A DNA stretch of 64,000 nt from Sphingomonas sp. OV641 (GCF_900109205.1 NZ_FNZB01000001.1:1488001-1552000); one strand, 5' to 3'. Counted from the first letter of the stretch, positions 16,897 to 27,068 are shown. The notes: generated from the letters alone by a model not told the origin. Numbers and translations are program-made.

Positions 16897-19290
16897 TTAT
16901 TCGCGCTGGCCGAATGCATCGCGTGCCGCCTCGGCCAGTTGCTGGACAGAGAAGGGCTTTGGAATGAACGCCACATTCTCCAGATCGATCGATCGGCGCA
17001 GCTGTTCCTCCGCATAGCCGGACATGAACAGGATCGGCAGGTCCGGGTAACGCAGGCGGATCCGCCGGGCCATGGTCGGCCCGTCCATCGCCGGCATCAC
17101 CACATCGCTGACCAGAAGGTCGGGGCGCGGGTTCTTCTCGATCAGCTCGAGCGCCACTTCGCCATTCTCGGCGGTCAGAACGGTATAGCCCTGCCGCGTC
17201 AGCGCGCGCTCCGCCACTGCGCGGACCATATCCTCGTCTTCGACCAGCAGCACCGTGCCCGTGCCCCAGACATCAGCGGGTCGTTTTTTCGCGACAACGT
17301 TGCGCGGTGGCACGACTTCGCCTGTCGCGTGGACCGGCAGGTAGATGGTGAAGGTCGCACCAAGGCCGGGCTTGGAATCGGCGAAGATATAGCCGCCGGA
17401 CTGTTTGACGATGCCGTAGACGGTGGAAAGGCCAAGCCCGGTTCCCTTGCCGACCTCCTTGGTAGTGAAGAACGGCTCGAATATCTTGGGCAGCACGTCC
17501 AGCGGGATGCCCGATCCCGTGTCCGAAATTTCGAGCGCGGTATATTCGCCTACCGGCATGATATCCGGCCCGCGGCGGCGGATCTCATTGATGGTGGCCG
17601 AGCGGGTCTGGATCGTCAGCTTGCCGCCACCGTGCGGATATTTGGCCAGCATCGCATCCCGGGCATTGACCGCAAGATTGACGACCACTTGCTCAAGCTG
17701 GCCCGGATCGGCGCGCACCGGCCCCAGGTCGCGCCCGTGTCGCACCTCCAGCGTCACCGTCTCGCCCAGGAGCCGCTTCAACAGGTTCGACACTTCGGAA
17801 ACCACGTCCGGCAGTTGCAGGATCTGCGGGCGCAAGGTCTGTTGGCGGGAGAAAGCCAGCAACTGCCGGGTCAGCCCGGCTGCGCGGTTGGAGTTGTTCC
17901 GGATCTGCTGGATATCGTCATAATCGCTGTCGCCCGGCGAGTGGCGCATCAGCATCAGGTCGCAATGGCCGATGATGGCGGTCAGGATGTTGTTGAAATC
18001 ATGCGCCACGCCGCCGGCTAGCTGGCCCACGGCCTGCATCTTGGTCGCCTGCGCCACCTCGCGTTTCAGCCGCGTTTCCTCGCCATTGTCCTTGAGGCTC
18101 AGCACGACGGATGCGTCGCCAAGTCCCCGCGCGCCGGCAATCGACAGCACCACGGGCTCTTCGGGATGGTCGCGCAGACGGACGGCCATGTCCGCCACAT
18201 GCGCCGCCCCGCCCCCGGCAAACCGGCGCACGGCATCCGCCACGGCCGCCTTGTCTTCCCGCACGACGAGATCGCCGGGATAGAGTGGCGGCGCATTCCG
18301 GTCGACCGACGCTGCCCGAACAAAGGCATCGTTCATCTCGATGAACCGGCCGTCGCGATCGACCAGCGCGATACCCAGCGGCATCAACTGCACCAATGTG
18401 CGAATATGCGCCGCCGCGCCATTGCCGTAGCTGACCGGCGTTTCATCTTCGTCCAGCAGCGCGACCAGGATGGGGGCGCCTTCCACATCGGCGAACGGCA
18501 CCTGCACGAGGCGCAATGGATTGCCGTCCATCCCCTCCCGCTCGAACCGGATCAGCCCCCGACTGTCGGTCGCCAGGAACCGGGCGAAGTCCGCGCCTTC
18601 GGCCGGCGCATCCGCATGGCCCATCGCGCGCGCGCGCAACACCGGGTCCGCGGCAAGGACGCGCCCGTCGGTGGTCAGCAGGGCCGCCATGATGCCCGAT
18701 CCCGCCAGCCGTTTCCCCAGCGCGCCGGACAGCGCCTCCGCCAGCGCTCGGCTGCCATCGGATTCGATTGCCGAAGCCGCTCGCCATACCAGCAGATCCT
18801 GTTGCTGGCCGGTGCGTGACACGTCGATGGCGATGGCGCGCCCGGCCACCTCGGCATGGTCGACACGCGCGCGCCCATCGCGCCATGCGGCGCGCCCCGC
18901 CGCGGCAAGGGCCCCTACCCCCGCTTCGCCGATCGGCAGGCCCGGCGGCGTCGGAAGGCCGGCAAACATCTGTTCGAACCGGTCGTTGGCACAGACGAGC
19001 CGGCCGGCACGGTCAGTGACCGCAATCGCGTCTGAGCTCTCATCGGCCAGGGCGCGCACCAATTGCCAGTCGATTTCGGGAACGGGCGACGGCGCGATCG
19101 GCGCCAGCGCCCGCCAAGCGACTGCCGCCCCGCCGACCACGATCCCTGCTGCCAGGAATCCGATCGCCACCACGGGATCCCCCAGCAGCCACAGGATGAA
19201 GACGGCGGCGGTGAGGCCCGCCGCCATGGCGATCCCCAGCGCCCCTTCGGAGGACAAGCGGTGAGCACGAAGGAAAGGAAGCGTCGCCAT
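16897..19290 (-). CDS. cckA: Cell-cycle hybrid histidine kinase CckA
   Basis: 797 residues. Two N-terminal transmembrane helices (about residues 17-58) are followed by PAS domains, a HisKA domain with GGVAHDFNNILTAIIGH, a HATPase domain (VNLAVNARDAM, GSGIPLDVLPKIFEPFFTTKEVGKGTG... region) and a C-terminal receiver (LVEDEDMVRA, LVSDVVMPAMDG, KPF). This is the CckA architecture, the membrane kinase that feeds ChpT and CtrA in alphaproteobacteria. The length and the H-box are typical. The receiver gene downstream may be in the same transcript. Confidence 0.93.
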   Translation of the reverse strand: MATLPFLRAHRLSSEGALGIAMAAGLTAAVFILWLLGDPVVAIGFLAAGIVVGGAAVAWRALAPIAPSPVPEIDWQLVRALADESSDAIAVTDRAGRLVCANDRFEQMFAGLPTPPGLPIGEAGVGALAAAGRAAWRDGRARVDHAEVAGRAIAIDVSRTGQQQDLLVWRAASAIESDGSRALAEALSGALGKRLAGSGIMAALLTTDGRVLAADPVLRARAMGHADAPAEGADFARFLATDSRGLIRFEREGMDGNPLRLVQVPFADVEGAPILVALLDEDETPVSYGNGAAAHIRTLVQLMPLGIALVDRDGRFIEMNDAFVRAASVDRNAPPLYPGDLVVREDKAAVADAVRRFAGGGAAHVADMAVRLRDHPEEPVVLSIAGARGLGDASVVLSLKDNGEETRLKREVAQATKMQAVGQLAGGVAHDFNNILTAIIGHCDLMLMRHSPGDSDYDDIQQIRNNSNRAAGLTRQLLAFSRQQTLRPQILQLPDVVSEVSNLLKRLLGETVTLEVRHGRDLGPVRADPGQLEQVVVNLAVNARDAMLAKYPHGGGKLTIQTRSATINEIRRRGPDIMPVGEYTALEISDTGSGIPLDVLPKIFEPFFTTKEVGKGTGLGLSTVYGIVKQSGGYIFADSKPGLGATFTIYLPVHATGEVVPPRNVVAKKRPADVWGTGTVLLVEDEDMVRAVAERALTRQGYTVLTAENGEVALELIEKNPRPDLLVSDVVMPAMDGPTMARRIRLRYPDLPILFMSGYAEEQLRRSIDLENVAFIPKPFSVQQLAEAARDAFGQRE

Positions 19291-19347
19291 TCAACGGCCC
19301 TTTATCCCCGCCGCACGCGCGTCAAGCGTCGTGCGGCGGGGAAGCGA

Positions 19348-21426
19348 TCACCAGATGCGAACGCGCTGCTCGTCGTTGAGATACAGCTTCTGCCCCGGCC
19401 GCGCGCCGAAGGCCTCGTACCAGGTATCAACATTGCGAACGATATTGGCGCGCTGCATGCCCGGCGAATGCGGGTCGGACAGCAGGATCTGCCGCAGGAT
19501 CGGATCGCGATATTTTGTCCGCCATACCTGGCCATAGCCCAGGTAGAAACGCTGCGCGCCGGTGGTGCCGTCGATCACCGGCGCCTTCTTGCCGCCGAGC
19601 GACAGCCGATAGGCGTCATAGGAAACGATGATGCCCGCCAGATCGGCGATATTTTCGCCCAGCGTCAGCGCGCCCTGAACATGCTGCCCGGGCAGAGGCT
19701 CATATGCGTCATATTGCGCCACCAGACGATCGGTGAACGTCTTGAAGCGGGCGACATCCTGTTCGGTCCACCAGTCCGCCAGCTTGCCGGTCGGATCATA
19801 TTTGCGCCCCTGATCGTCGAAGTGATGGCTGATCTCATGGCCGATCACGGCACCGATCGCGCCATAGTTCACCGCCGGATCGGCCTTGGGATCGAAGAAC
19901 GGCGGCTGCAGGATGGCGGCCGGGAACACGATCTCGTTCATCGTCGGATTGGCATAAGCGTTGATGGTCATGGGAGTCATGAACCATTCGCCGCGATCGA
20001 TCGGCTGGCCGATCTTGTTGAGATTGCGCTGGAACTCGAATTCATTTCCCCGCGCCACGTTGCCGACCAGGTCGTCGCGGCGGATCTCCAGGCCGGCATA
20101 GTCGCGCCACTTGTCCGGATAGCCGATCTTGGGGGTGAAAGCCGCCAGCTTGGCCAGCGCCTTTTGCTTGGTCTCAGGCGCCATCCATTCCAGGTTCTTC
20201 AGCCGCTCGCCCATGGCGGCGATGATGTTGCGCACCAGCGCATCGGCCGCGGCCTTGGACTCCGGCGGGAAATACCGCGCCACATAAGCCTGCCCCAGAT
20301 CCTCGCCGAGCTGGCTGCTGACAAGATCAACGCCCCGCTTCCACCGTGCCTGCTGCTCGGGCGCCCCGGTCAGCTCCGTGCCATAGAAGGCGAAGCGGGT
20401 CTGGTCGAAGTCCGTGGAAAGATAACGGGCATAGGTCGACAGGGTGCGCAGCAGCAGATGATCCTTCAGCACCGGCAACGGTGCCTCAGCCCATGCCTTG
20501 GCCTCGCCCACGAAGGCGGTCGGCTGCGCCACGATCAGCGGCGCCTCGGCGGGAATGCCAGCCGCCTGGAAGAAGCTGGTCCAGTCATAGCCTGGCGCGC
20601 GGGCGACAAGCTCCGCGAACGTCATCTTGTTATAGATCTTGTCCGCATCGCGGCTGTCAACGCGGGTCCAATGCGCCTCGGCGATCGTCTTCTCGAGCTG
20701 CATCACCGCCGCCGCGCGAGCATCGGCGTTCGGCTCCCCGGCAAGTGTCAGCATTTTCGCCAGATAGGCCTGATACGCCGTTCGCGTGGCCGCCAGCTTG
20801 GCATCGTCCTTCAGATAGTAATCGCGATCCGGCAGACCGAGCCCGGCCTGGTTGAAGAAGACCGCATAGGTTTCCGGGTCCTTGTCGTCCTGATTGACGA
20901 ACAGCGCGAAAAGGGAGTCGACGCCCCGCCGCGCCATTCGGCCGGCTTCCGCCGCCAGCGCTTCCTTGGTCGGAGCGGCCTTGATCGCCGTCATCCACGG
21001 CTTAACTGGCGTCACGCCCTTGGCATTCACCGCCGCTTCGTCAAGGAAGCTGGCGTAGAAATCGCCCGACTTGCTGCCGGCCTTCGCCTTCTGCTCGTCC
21101 AGGATTGTGCGGGTCTGCTCACGCGACAGGTCCTGCAGGCGGTGAAACATGCCATAGGACGAGCGATCGGCCGGGATCTCCGTGTTCTTCTGCCACGTGC
21201 CGTTCGCATAGGCATAGAAGTCATCGCCCGGCGGAACGCTGGTATCGCGTCCAGCCATGTCGAACCCGAATGTTCCAAGCGCCGGCCCGGTGCGCTCGGC
21301 CGCCTTGGCGGAGGCAGCGGCAGCATCGCCGGCGGGCGCCTTGGCCCCGCGGGGCGCCGCGGTCTGCGCCAGGGCGGCGGCGGCGGTGGTAGAAAGAATC
21401 GCAGCAATCAGAAACGACGGACGCAT
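19348..21426 (-). CDS. M13 family (PepO/neprilysin-like) metallopeptidase
   Basis: 692 residues with an export signal (MRPSFLIAAILSTTAAAALAQ). The zinc motif HEISHHFDDQG and the downstream zinc-ligand Glu in GENIADLAG are in place, with NAYANPTMNEIVFPA before them, as in the M13 family. It is probably a periplasmic or lipid-anchored endopeptidase acting on oligopeptides. It is monocistronic by spacing. Sphingomonads carry several paralogues, so no gene symbol is given. Confidence 0.93.
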   Translation of the reverse strand: MRPSFLIAAILSTTAAAALAQTAAPRGAKAPAGDAAAASAKAAERTGPALGTFGFDMAGRDTSVPPGDDFYAYANGTWQKNTEIPADRSSYGMFHRLQDLSREQTRTILDEQKAKAGSKSGDFYASFLDEAAVNAKGVTPVKPWMTAIKAAPTKEALAAEAGRMARRGVDSLFALFVNQDDKDPETYAVFFNQAGLGLPDRDYYLKDDAKLAATRTAYQAYLAKMLTLAGEPNADARAAAVMQLEKTIAEAHWTRVDSRDADKIYNKMTFAELVARAPGYDWTSFFQAAGIPAEAPLIVAQPTAFVGEAKAWAEAPLPVLKDHLLLRTLSTYARYLSTDFDQTRFAFYGTELTGAPEQQARWKRGVDLVSSQLGEDLGQAYVARYFPPESKAAADALVRNIIAAMGERLKNLEWMAPETKQKALAKLAAFTPKIGYPDKWRDYAGLEIRRDDLVGNVARGNEFEFQRNLNKIGQPIDRGEWFMTPMTINAYANPTMNEIVFPAAILQPPFFDPKADPAVNYGAIGAVIGHEISHHFDDQGRKYDPTGKLADWWTEQDVARFKTFTDRLVAQYDAYEPLPGQHVQGALTLGENIADLAGIIVSYDAYRLSLGGKKAPVIDGTTGAQRFYLGYGQVWRTKYRDPILRQILLSDPHSPGMQRANIVRNVDTWYEAFGARPGQKLYLNDEQRVRIW

Positions 21427-21467
21427 GAATTGGCCTTCGCGTAAGTGAAGGCACGTGTTTTATATAG

Positions 21468-22052
21468 TTAAGACGCCTCGTCAATGTGGTCCCGCCGATG
21501 ACGATGGCGCCATTTTCGAGCAATCCACAGTCTCCAGCCCAGCGCCGAAAGACCATAACCCGCCAGCGACAGAACTGCCGTCACGATCAACAGTCCCAAC
21601 GCCGTCGCCGGCGCAGCATCCGACATCAGCCACTGCATCCATCCGGATTGCGCGGCATCCTGCGCCGCCTTGCTCACCGGATCGCCGGGCAATGCCTGGT
21701 CCAGATGCAGCGCCCATTTGCCGATCCAATAAGCCAGCACCCAGAGCGGGGGCGTGGTGACGGGATTGGTGATGAAGGTCGTCAATGCCGCCGCCGGGAT
21801 ATTGGCGCGGGAGGGCAGCGCCAGCATCGCGGAAAAGGGGATCTGCGCCACCGGAAACAGGATACCCGTCACCATGCCCAGCGCCACGCCGCGCGGCACG
21901 GAGCGCCGGGTGAATCGCCACAGTTCCGGCGCCAGCACGCGATGTGCCACCGGGCGGAGCAGCCGGCTTTTTTCCAGCGATTCGCGGGTCGGCAGATTGC
22001 GATGGCACCACGCCGCGAGACGCTGCCAGATGGTCAGCGCACGCGTCGTCAT
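21468..22052 (-). CDS. DUF2062 membrane protein
   Basis: 194 residues with hydrophobic segments at about 55-75, 90-115 and 150-172. The segment VPRGVALGMVTGILFPVAQIPFSAM and the ITNPVTTPPLW motif are the DUF2062 signature. Its function is unknown. The ATG overlaps the smpB stop codon (ATGA), so it is the last gene of the dapA-smpB transcript. Confidence 0.85.
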   Translation of the reverse strand: MTTRALTIWQRLAAWCHRNLPTRESLEKSRLLRPVAHRVLAPELWRFTRRSVPRGVALGMVTGILFPVAQIPFSAMLALPSRANIPAAALTTFITNPVTTPPLWVLAYWIGKWALHLDQALPGDPVSKAAQDAAQSGWMQWLMSDAAPATALGLLIVTAVLSLAGYGLSALGWRLWIARKWRHRHRRDHIDEAS

Positions 22053-22534
22053 CAGCCGCGCTCGCGCATCAGGCGGCCGGCCTCACGCTTCCAGTCGCGC
22101 TCCTTGATGGCGTCACGCTTGTCGTGCGCCTTTCTGCCCTTCGCCAACGCCAACTCCACCTTCGCCCGCCCCTGGCTGTTGAAGTAGATCATCAGGGGCA
22201 CCAGCGTCATACCTTCGCGCGCCACCGCGCCGTGAAGCTTTCTAACTTCGCGCTCATGAAGCAGGAGTTTACGGGGCCGCTTGGGTTCGTGGTTGAAGCG
22301 GTTGCCGTGGCTGAACTCGGGAATGTTGGAATTCACCAGCCAGACGCCGCCGTCGCTCACTTCGGCATAGCTTTCGGCAATGGATCCCTCGCCGAACCGC
22401 AGGCTCTTCACCTCCGTGCCGGTCAGCACGATCCCCGCTTCATAGGTGGTGTCGATCGAATAATCGAAACGCGCGCGGCGGTTTTCGGCGACGATCTTCT
22501 TCTTGTCGAAGGTGGCTGGCTTGGGACGTGGCAT
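22052..22534 (-). CDS. smpB: SsrA-binding protein SmpB
   Basis: 160 residues. Starts after [19 protein letters not shown], followed by the OB-fold landmarks [13 protein letters not shown] and SYAEV, and the basic tail [17 protein letters not shown] that enters the ribosome. It carries tmRNA to stalled ribosomes for trans-translation. The tmRNA gene itself is not in this window. The dapA-smpB proximity is common in alphaproteobacteria. Confidence 0.97.
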   Translation of the reverse strand: MPRPKPATFDKKKIVAENRRARFDYSIDTTYEAGIVLTGTEVKSLRFGEGSIAESYAEVSDGGVWLVNSNIPEFSHGNRFNHEPKRPRKLLLHEREVRKLHGAVAREGMTLVPLMIYFNSQGRAKVELALAKGRKAHDKRDAIKERDWKREAGRLMRERG

Positions 22535-22582
22535 GGACGGGGCGATGTAGGCGGTCGAGCGCCTCGTGGAAAGGCTGGGTGT

Positions 22583-22903
22583 TCAGCGTTTCTTGCCGCC
22601 GATCGGGATGCGAAGGCGGATCATCGCCCGATTGATCGGTGCGCCCTGGGCATCGCGCGCTTGCTCCACTTCCGCCGCAACCGTGCCGACCCCGGCAATC
22701 GCCGCCTCCGCCTTTGGCGGTGCGCGCTCGGCAACGAAGCGCTCGGGCAAAGGCTTCAGGCGGAACCGGTCATTCGGTCGCGCACAGACGACGATTTCCG
22801 CGCCCGGCTCCGGCGTCGGACAAGGTCGCTCGTCGGCACGGCGGGCGGGAACGGATGCCGGCGGACCAGCAACCTGCAGCGCGAGCATCCACCAACCGGG
22901 CAC
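22583..22903 (-). CDS. Hypothetical protein with a conserved EIVVCxR motif
   Basis: 106 residues from a GTG at 22903, or 101 from an ATG at 22888. It contains PGAEIVVCARPNDRFRLKPLPERF; short proteins with an EIVVCGR-like motif near the N terminus are frequent in sphingomonads and have no known function. A weak N-terminal hydrophobic stretch (MLALQVAGPPASVPA) could be a signal peptide. It sits between a membrane protein gene and smpB in a tight operon. Confidence 0.6.
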   Translation of the reverse strand: MPGWWMLALQVAGPPASVPARRADERPCPTPEPGAEIVVCARPNDRFRLKPLPERFVAERAPPKAEAAIAGVGTVAAEVEQARDAQGAPINRAMIRLRIPIGGKKR

Positions 22904-22965
22904 CCTGGTCCCCCGACGATTACCGCCGAAAGCTGGCGACAGATTGTGTCGGGATCATGGCTCGC

Positions 22966-23547
22966 TCAGCTGCCCTGCACGGCCTTCGATCGACCAGCGA
23001 TCAGCTTGCGCACTGCCTGTACCGCCACGAACATTGCCGTGACCGCTCCGAGACCCGCCCAAACATATTCGCCATTCAGGGAACAGGCCATCAGCATTGC
23101 GGCGAAACCAAAGGAAAGCGCCAATCGCCCCCATGACAGGCTGGCAAGCGCGGTGCGCCTGGCTTCAGCACGCGTCCGGCTTGGTCCCACCACCGCCCTT
23201 CTCTCGAAGCGGCGGGCCGGCGATCGCCAAAGCCACCACCAGCCGAGGACATACAACCCGATGATTGTTCCGGCCCCTGCCCAGATCAGAAAGTCGGACG
23301 GAGCAGTGTCGAACTGAGGAACAGCAAACGCCATCACGGCGGCAACGGCAAACAGGCCTGCCAGCATCGCCCAGGACACCCACTGCACGCCGCGAAGAAA
23401 GGTGGCGAGTTCCTCGTCGCGTTCCTTCTCCGTCACGCGAACCGGAGCGGCCGTCGGCGCCGTGCGAAAGAGGTAGCCGCCCGCATCAGGTTCAAAGCGT
23501 TTGAGAAATGCCTCTTGCGCCTGTTTCGCGGAGCGCCTGAAGATCAT
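22966..23547 (-). CDS. Hypothetical membrane protein
   Basis: 193 residues with four predicted helices as two pairs (about 55-78, 87-108, then 145-160 and 163-180). The N-terminal 50 residues are cytoplasm-like and charged. The ATG at 23547 overlaps the dapA stop (ATGA). No family is recognised. Its place between dapA and smpB suggests co-transcription only. Confidence 0.7.
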   Translation of the reverse strand: MIFRRSAKQAQEAFLKRFEPDAGGYLFRTAPTAAPVRVTEKERDEELATFLRGVQWVSWAMLAGLFAVAAVMAFAVPQFDTAPSDFLIWAGAGTIIGLYVLGWWWLWRSPARRFERRAVVGPSRTRAEARRTALASLSWGRLALSFGFAAMLMACSLNGEYVWAGLGAVTAMFVAVQAVRKLIAGRSKAVQGS

Positions 23548-24422
23548 TGCGTGAGGCCGGCCCTCTGCAATCCAGCATCGACGGCAGCGCGGCTCAGCTC
23601 GCCGGGCCAGGTCATCGGCAGGCGCAACGCGTTCGGGAAATCGGGGCGGACCTTGGTCATGGCATACTTCACCGGGCCCGGAGAGGCGTCGGTGAACAGC
23701 GACGTATGAAGCGCGAACAGCCGATCGTGCAGCGCCAGCGCCTCCGGGCCGGTGCCCGCCGCCTGGAACTCGGCGCACAGCCGCGGCGCCACATTGGCCG
23801 TCACCGAGATGCAGCCCACCCCGCCCAGAGCGTTGAACGCCAGCGCGAGATCGTCATTGCCGGAAAGCTGGCAGAAGCCGTCGCCAAGCGCGGCGCGATG
23901 CTGCGATACGCGCTGCAACACGCCCGACGCGTCCTTCACGCCCACGAACACCTTGGGATAGGCCTCGACGATGCGGATCAGCGTTTCGGGCAGGATGTCA
24001 GTCACGGTGCGCGCCGGCACGTTGTAAAGCACCACCGGCAGGCCCGCGGTGGGCGCCAGCGCGGCGAAATGCTGGAAGATCCCTTCCTGAGAGGGCCGGT
24101 TGTAATAAGGCGGCACCATCAGCGCGGCGTCCGCGCCGGCTTCCTTTGCCGCCGCGATGTTCGCCGCCGCCACCCGCGTGTCGTTCGATCCGGCGCCAGC
24201 GATCACCGGCACGCGCCCACGCACCTGCTCCACGCAGATCTTCACGATGGCGAACTGCTCGTCCTTGGTCAGCGTCGCCGCCTCCCCGGTCGTCCCGCAG
24301 GGAACGAGCGCCGTTGAGCCCTCGCTGATCTGCCATTCGATCAGCTCGCGATAGGCGTGCTCGACGAACCGGCCGTCGGCGTCGAACGGCGTGACGAGCG
24401 CCGGAATCGATCCGGAAAACAT
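23544..24422 (-). CDS. dapA: 4-hydroxy-tetrahydrodipicolinate synthase
   Basis: 292 residues, TIM-barrel. The pyruvate-binding TTGE region (PCGTTGEAATL), the catalytic tyrosine in YNVPART and the Schiff-base lysine in VGVKDASG are present. It condenses pyruvate with aspartate semialdehyde, the first step to diaminopimelate and lysine, and so feeds peptidoglycan synthesis. AGGAG stands 7 bp before the ATG at 24422. It is divergent from a lytic transglycosylase. Confidence 0.95.
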   Translation of the reverse strand: MFSGSIPALVTPFDADGRFVEHAYRELIEWQISEGSTALVPCGTTGEAATLTKDEQFAIVKICVEQVRGRVPVIAGAGSNDTRVAAANIAAAKEAGADAALMVPPYYNRPSQEGIFQHFAALAPTAGLPVVLYNVPARTVTDILPETLIRIVEAYPKVFVGVKDASGVLQRVSQHRAALGDGFCQLSGNDDLALAFNALGGVGCISVTANVAPRLCAEFQAAGTGPEALALHDRLFALHTSLFTDASPGPVKYAMTKVRPDFPNALRLPMTWPGELSRAAVDAGLQRAGLTQ

Positions 24423-24498
24423 GTGTTGCTCCTGAAACGGGGTGTGGTGCGTTGGGTCGTTCAGGACAGATACGGGTAGCCCGGCTATTCTGTCCACA

Positions 24499-26517
24499 AT
24501 GGTGACTGGATTGAGGGCAGGGGCATTGATCGCACTGGCATTGGGTATGGGGGCGGCGCTGCTCGTCGCTCAGGATCAGGACGAGGCTGCGCGGACGCGG
24601 TCCGCCAATGTGATGGCACAGGGGCAACCCGCCGCCATGCCGCAGGCGACCAGCAATTCGGATCTGGCCGCCGCGCTCGCGCAGTGGCGCGCATTGCAGC
24701 AGACCGATTCGCTGCCGTTCGACAGCTATGCCGGCTTCCTGATGGCGCATCCGGGCTGGCCCAACGAAGCCGCCAACCGGCGCGCGGCCGAGCGGCAGGC
24801 GGGCAATGGCTATGCCTCGCCTGCGAATGTCGCTGCCTTCTTCCGCCGCTACCCCCCACTCACCGCGGCTGGCGCGGTGGCACAGGCCAGGGCGCTGCAG
24901 GCGACGGGCGCGACCGCCGAGGCCTATGAGGCGGCGCGCAATGCCTGGCGTCGCGGCGCGCTGGCGCCCACCGATGAATCCATGATCCTGACGGGCTTCG
25001 CCGGTGCATTGCGGCCAGAAGATCACGATGCGCGCATGGACGCCTTGCTGTGGCAGGGATCGACCAGCAATGCCGCGCGTCAGATCGCGTTCACCTCCCC
25101 TGCCCGCCGCGCATTGTTCGAGGCGCGGCTCGCCTTCCGCACTGATGCGGAGCGCGCCTCCAGCCTTGCCGCCGCGAACGACGCCGCTGGCGCGTCCGAC
25201 GCTGGCTATATCGCCGACAAGGCGACCTGGCTGCGCAACAATGGCGCGAGTGCCAGCGCCCGCTCCTGGCTGGCGCGCGCGCGGCAGCCCGGCATGGCGC
25301 GCCCCGGCGATGTGGAGGAATTCTACGAGGTCCTGCTCACCAATGCGCGCGCGGCCTCGTCCGACAATCAGCACCAGCTCGCCTATGACATCGCCCGGCA
25401 GGTGGACGACGCCTACCCCGCCGGCACCGACGTCTCGAAGAAGCCCTATGGTGAGCGTGATGATTACACGAGCCTCGTATGGCTCGCCGGGCAGACCGCG
25501 CTGAAGCAGCTGAGGCGACCGGCGGACGCGATGACGATGTTCGATCGTTATGGTCGCGGCAGCCAATCGCCGCAGACCCGGGCGAAGGGCTTCTATTGGG
25601 CCGGCCGCGCCGCGGAAGCGGCCGGGCGCACGACCGATGCCACCGCCTTCTTCAATCGCGCCGCCGGTTATCGCGATCAATTCTACGGCCAGCTGTCGCT
25701 CGAACATTTGCGCCGGCCGCTCTCGGCACCGCGCGATGTCACGGCGCCGGCGATCGACCCGACAACGCGGCAAGCTTTCTTCGGCCAGGAAACGGTCCGA
25801 GCGGCGCAGTTCCTCGGCTCCATTGGCCAGTATCAGGATCAGACCGCCTTTGTGCGGACCATCGCCGCCAATGTCGAAAGCGATGCCGATCACTTCCTCG
25901 CCGAAGAGCTGTCGCGCTCGCTGCGCCGGCCGGACCTCGCCGTGATCGTTGGCCGCAAGGCGATGCAGAACGACCAGACGGAATATAGCGCCATCGCCTT
26001 CCCCACTGTGTCGGTGCCGCCGGGGTACGACAGCCAGTGGACCATGATCCATGCGATCGCGCGGCAGGAAAGCCAGTTCGACCGCGCCGCCATCTCCTCC
26101 GCCGGCGCGCGCGGGCTAATGCAGCTGATGCCCGGCACGGCGCGCGAACAGGCGGGCAAGATGGGCCTCCCCTATGATGCGCCGCGCCTGCTCACCGACA
26201 CCAGCTACAATACGCAGCTCGGCTCCAGCTATTTTCAGCGGATCTTCGGCATCTATGGCAGCTATCCGCTGGCGATCGCCGCCTACAACGCCGGGCCGGG
26301 CAATGTGAACAAGTGGCTGCGCGCCAATGGCGATCCGCGCACCGGCGCGATCGACATGGTCGAGTGGATCGAGGCGATACCTTACATGGAGACGCGCAAC
26401 TATGTGCAGCGCGTGCTGGAAAATGCGGTGGTCTATGATTTGCTGAACCCGCCGCGCGCGAAGAGCCGGGGCCCGGCGAACCTCAGCTGGTATCTGGGGC
26501 GCAATCGCGCGGGATGA
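24499..26517 (+). CDS. Soluble lytic murein transglycosylase (Slt family)
   Basis: 672 residues. A signal peptide (first about 25 residues) leads to an alpha-helical superhelix like the Slt70 doughnut, then a C-terminal SLT domain with the catalytic Glu in ARQESQFD, followed by GARGLMQLMPGTA and AYNAGPGNV. It cleaves the glycan backbone of peptidoglycan in the periplasm. The ATG at 24499 is chosen because the signal peptide follows directly; the longer frame starts within the dapA promoter region. Confidence 0.93.
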   Translation: MVTGLRAGALIALALGMGAALLVAQDQDEAARTRSANVMAQGQPAAMPQATSNSDLAAALAQWRALQQTDSLPFDSYAGFLMAHPGWPNEAANRRAAERQAGNGYASPANVAAFFRRYPPLTAAGAVAQARALQATGATAEAYEAARNAWRRGALAPTDESMILTGFAGALRPEDHDARMDALLWQGSTSNAARQIAFTSPARRALFEARLAFRTDAERASSLAAANDAAGASDAGYIADKATWLRNNGASASARSWLARARQPGMARPGDVEEFYEVLLTNARAASSDNQHQLAYDIARQVDDAYPAGTDVSKKPYGERDDYTSLVWLAGQTALKQLRRPADAMTMFDRYGRGSQSPQTRAKGFYWAGRAAEAAGRTTDATAFFNRAAGYRDQFYGQLSLEHLRRPLSAPRDVTAPAIDPTTRQAFFGQETVRAAQFLGSIGQYQDQTAFVRTIAANVESDADHFLAEELSRSLRRPDLAVIVGRKAMQNDQTEYSAIAFPTVSVPPGYDSQWTMIHAIARQESQFDRAAISSAGARGLMQLMPGTAREQAGKMGLPYDAPRLLTDTSYNTQLGSSYFQRIFGIYGSYPLAIAAYNAGPGNVNKWLRANGDPRTGAIDMVEWIEAIPYMETRNYVQRVLENAVVYDLLNPPRAKSRGPANLSWYLGRNRAG

Positions 26518-26523
26518 TGGGCT

Positions 26524-26552
26524 GACCTCTCCGTTCTCACGACGGGGAGGTC
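26524..26552 (+). terminator. Strong hairpin after the lytic transglycosylase
   Basis: GACCTCTCCGT pairs with ACGGGGAGGTC over 11 bp (one wobble) around a 7-base loop, 7 bp after the stop codon. There is no T tract, so it may be a transcript-end stabiliser rather than an intrinsic terminator. Confidence 0.5.
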
Positions 26553-26585
26553 GCGGAGCCGGCGCCGGTTGGCTAAGGGCCGCTG

Positions 26586-27068
26586 ATGGATCGCCCGAAC
26601 TACATCACCCCGGCCGGCTATGCGGCATTGCGGGCCGAATATGACCTGCTTTTCGCCACTGAGCGCCCGGCGCTGGTCGAAACCATCGCCTGGGCGGCCG
26701 GAAACGGCGACCGTTCCGAGAACGGGGACTATATCTACGGGCGCAAGCGGCTGCGGGAGATCGACCGGCGGCTGGGCTTCCTGTCGCGGCGGATGAAGGC
26801 GGCCAAGGTGGTCGATCCGGCACAGGCGCCCGACCGCACCCGCGTCTTCTTCGGCGCCACCGTCACCATTGCCGATGAGGATGACAACCACCGCGAGCTG
26901 ACCTTGGTGGGCGATGACGAGGCGGATGCCGGCAAGGGGCTGATCGGCTGGAACGCGCCCCTCGCCCGTGCGCTGCGCGGCGCGGCGATCGGTGACCTGC
27001 GCCGCGTGGCACTGCCCGCCGGCGAAAGGGAATATGAGGTGATTGCCATCACTTATCCCGCAGCCTGA
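26586..27068 (+). CDS. greB: Transcription elongation factor GreB
   Basis: 160 residues. N-terminal coiled coil with the tip acidic residues in GDRSENGDYIYGRKRLREIDRR, the GreB version of the motif, and a C-terminal FKBP-like domain (FFGATVTIADED, YEVIAITY). It binds in the RNA polymerase secondary channel and stimulates transcript cleavage in backtracked complexes. Confidence 0.93.
   Translation: MDRPNYITPAGYAALRAEYDLLFATERPALVETIAWAAGNGDRSENGDYIYGRKRLREIDRRLGFLSRRMKAAKVVDPAQAPDRTRVFFGATVTIADEDDNHRELTLVGDDEADAGKGLIGWNAPLARALRGAAIGDLRRVALPAGEREYEVIAITYPAA

Noticed and set aside
19063..21444. 793-residue plus-strand frame
   Set aside because: Exact opposite of cckA 5' end and the M13 peptidase; histidine/arginine-rich antisense composition.
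23998..26052. 684-residue minus-strand frame
   Set aside because: Antisense to the lytic transglycosylase and dapA 5' region; no recognisable domain.
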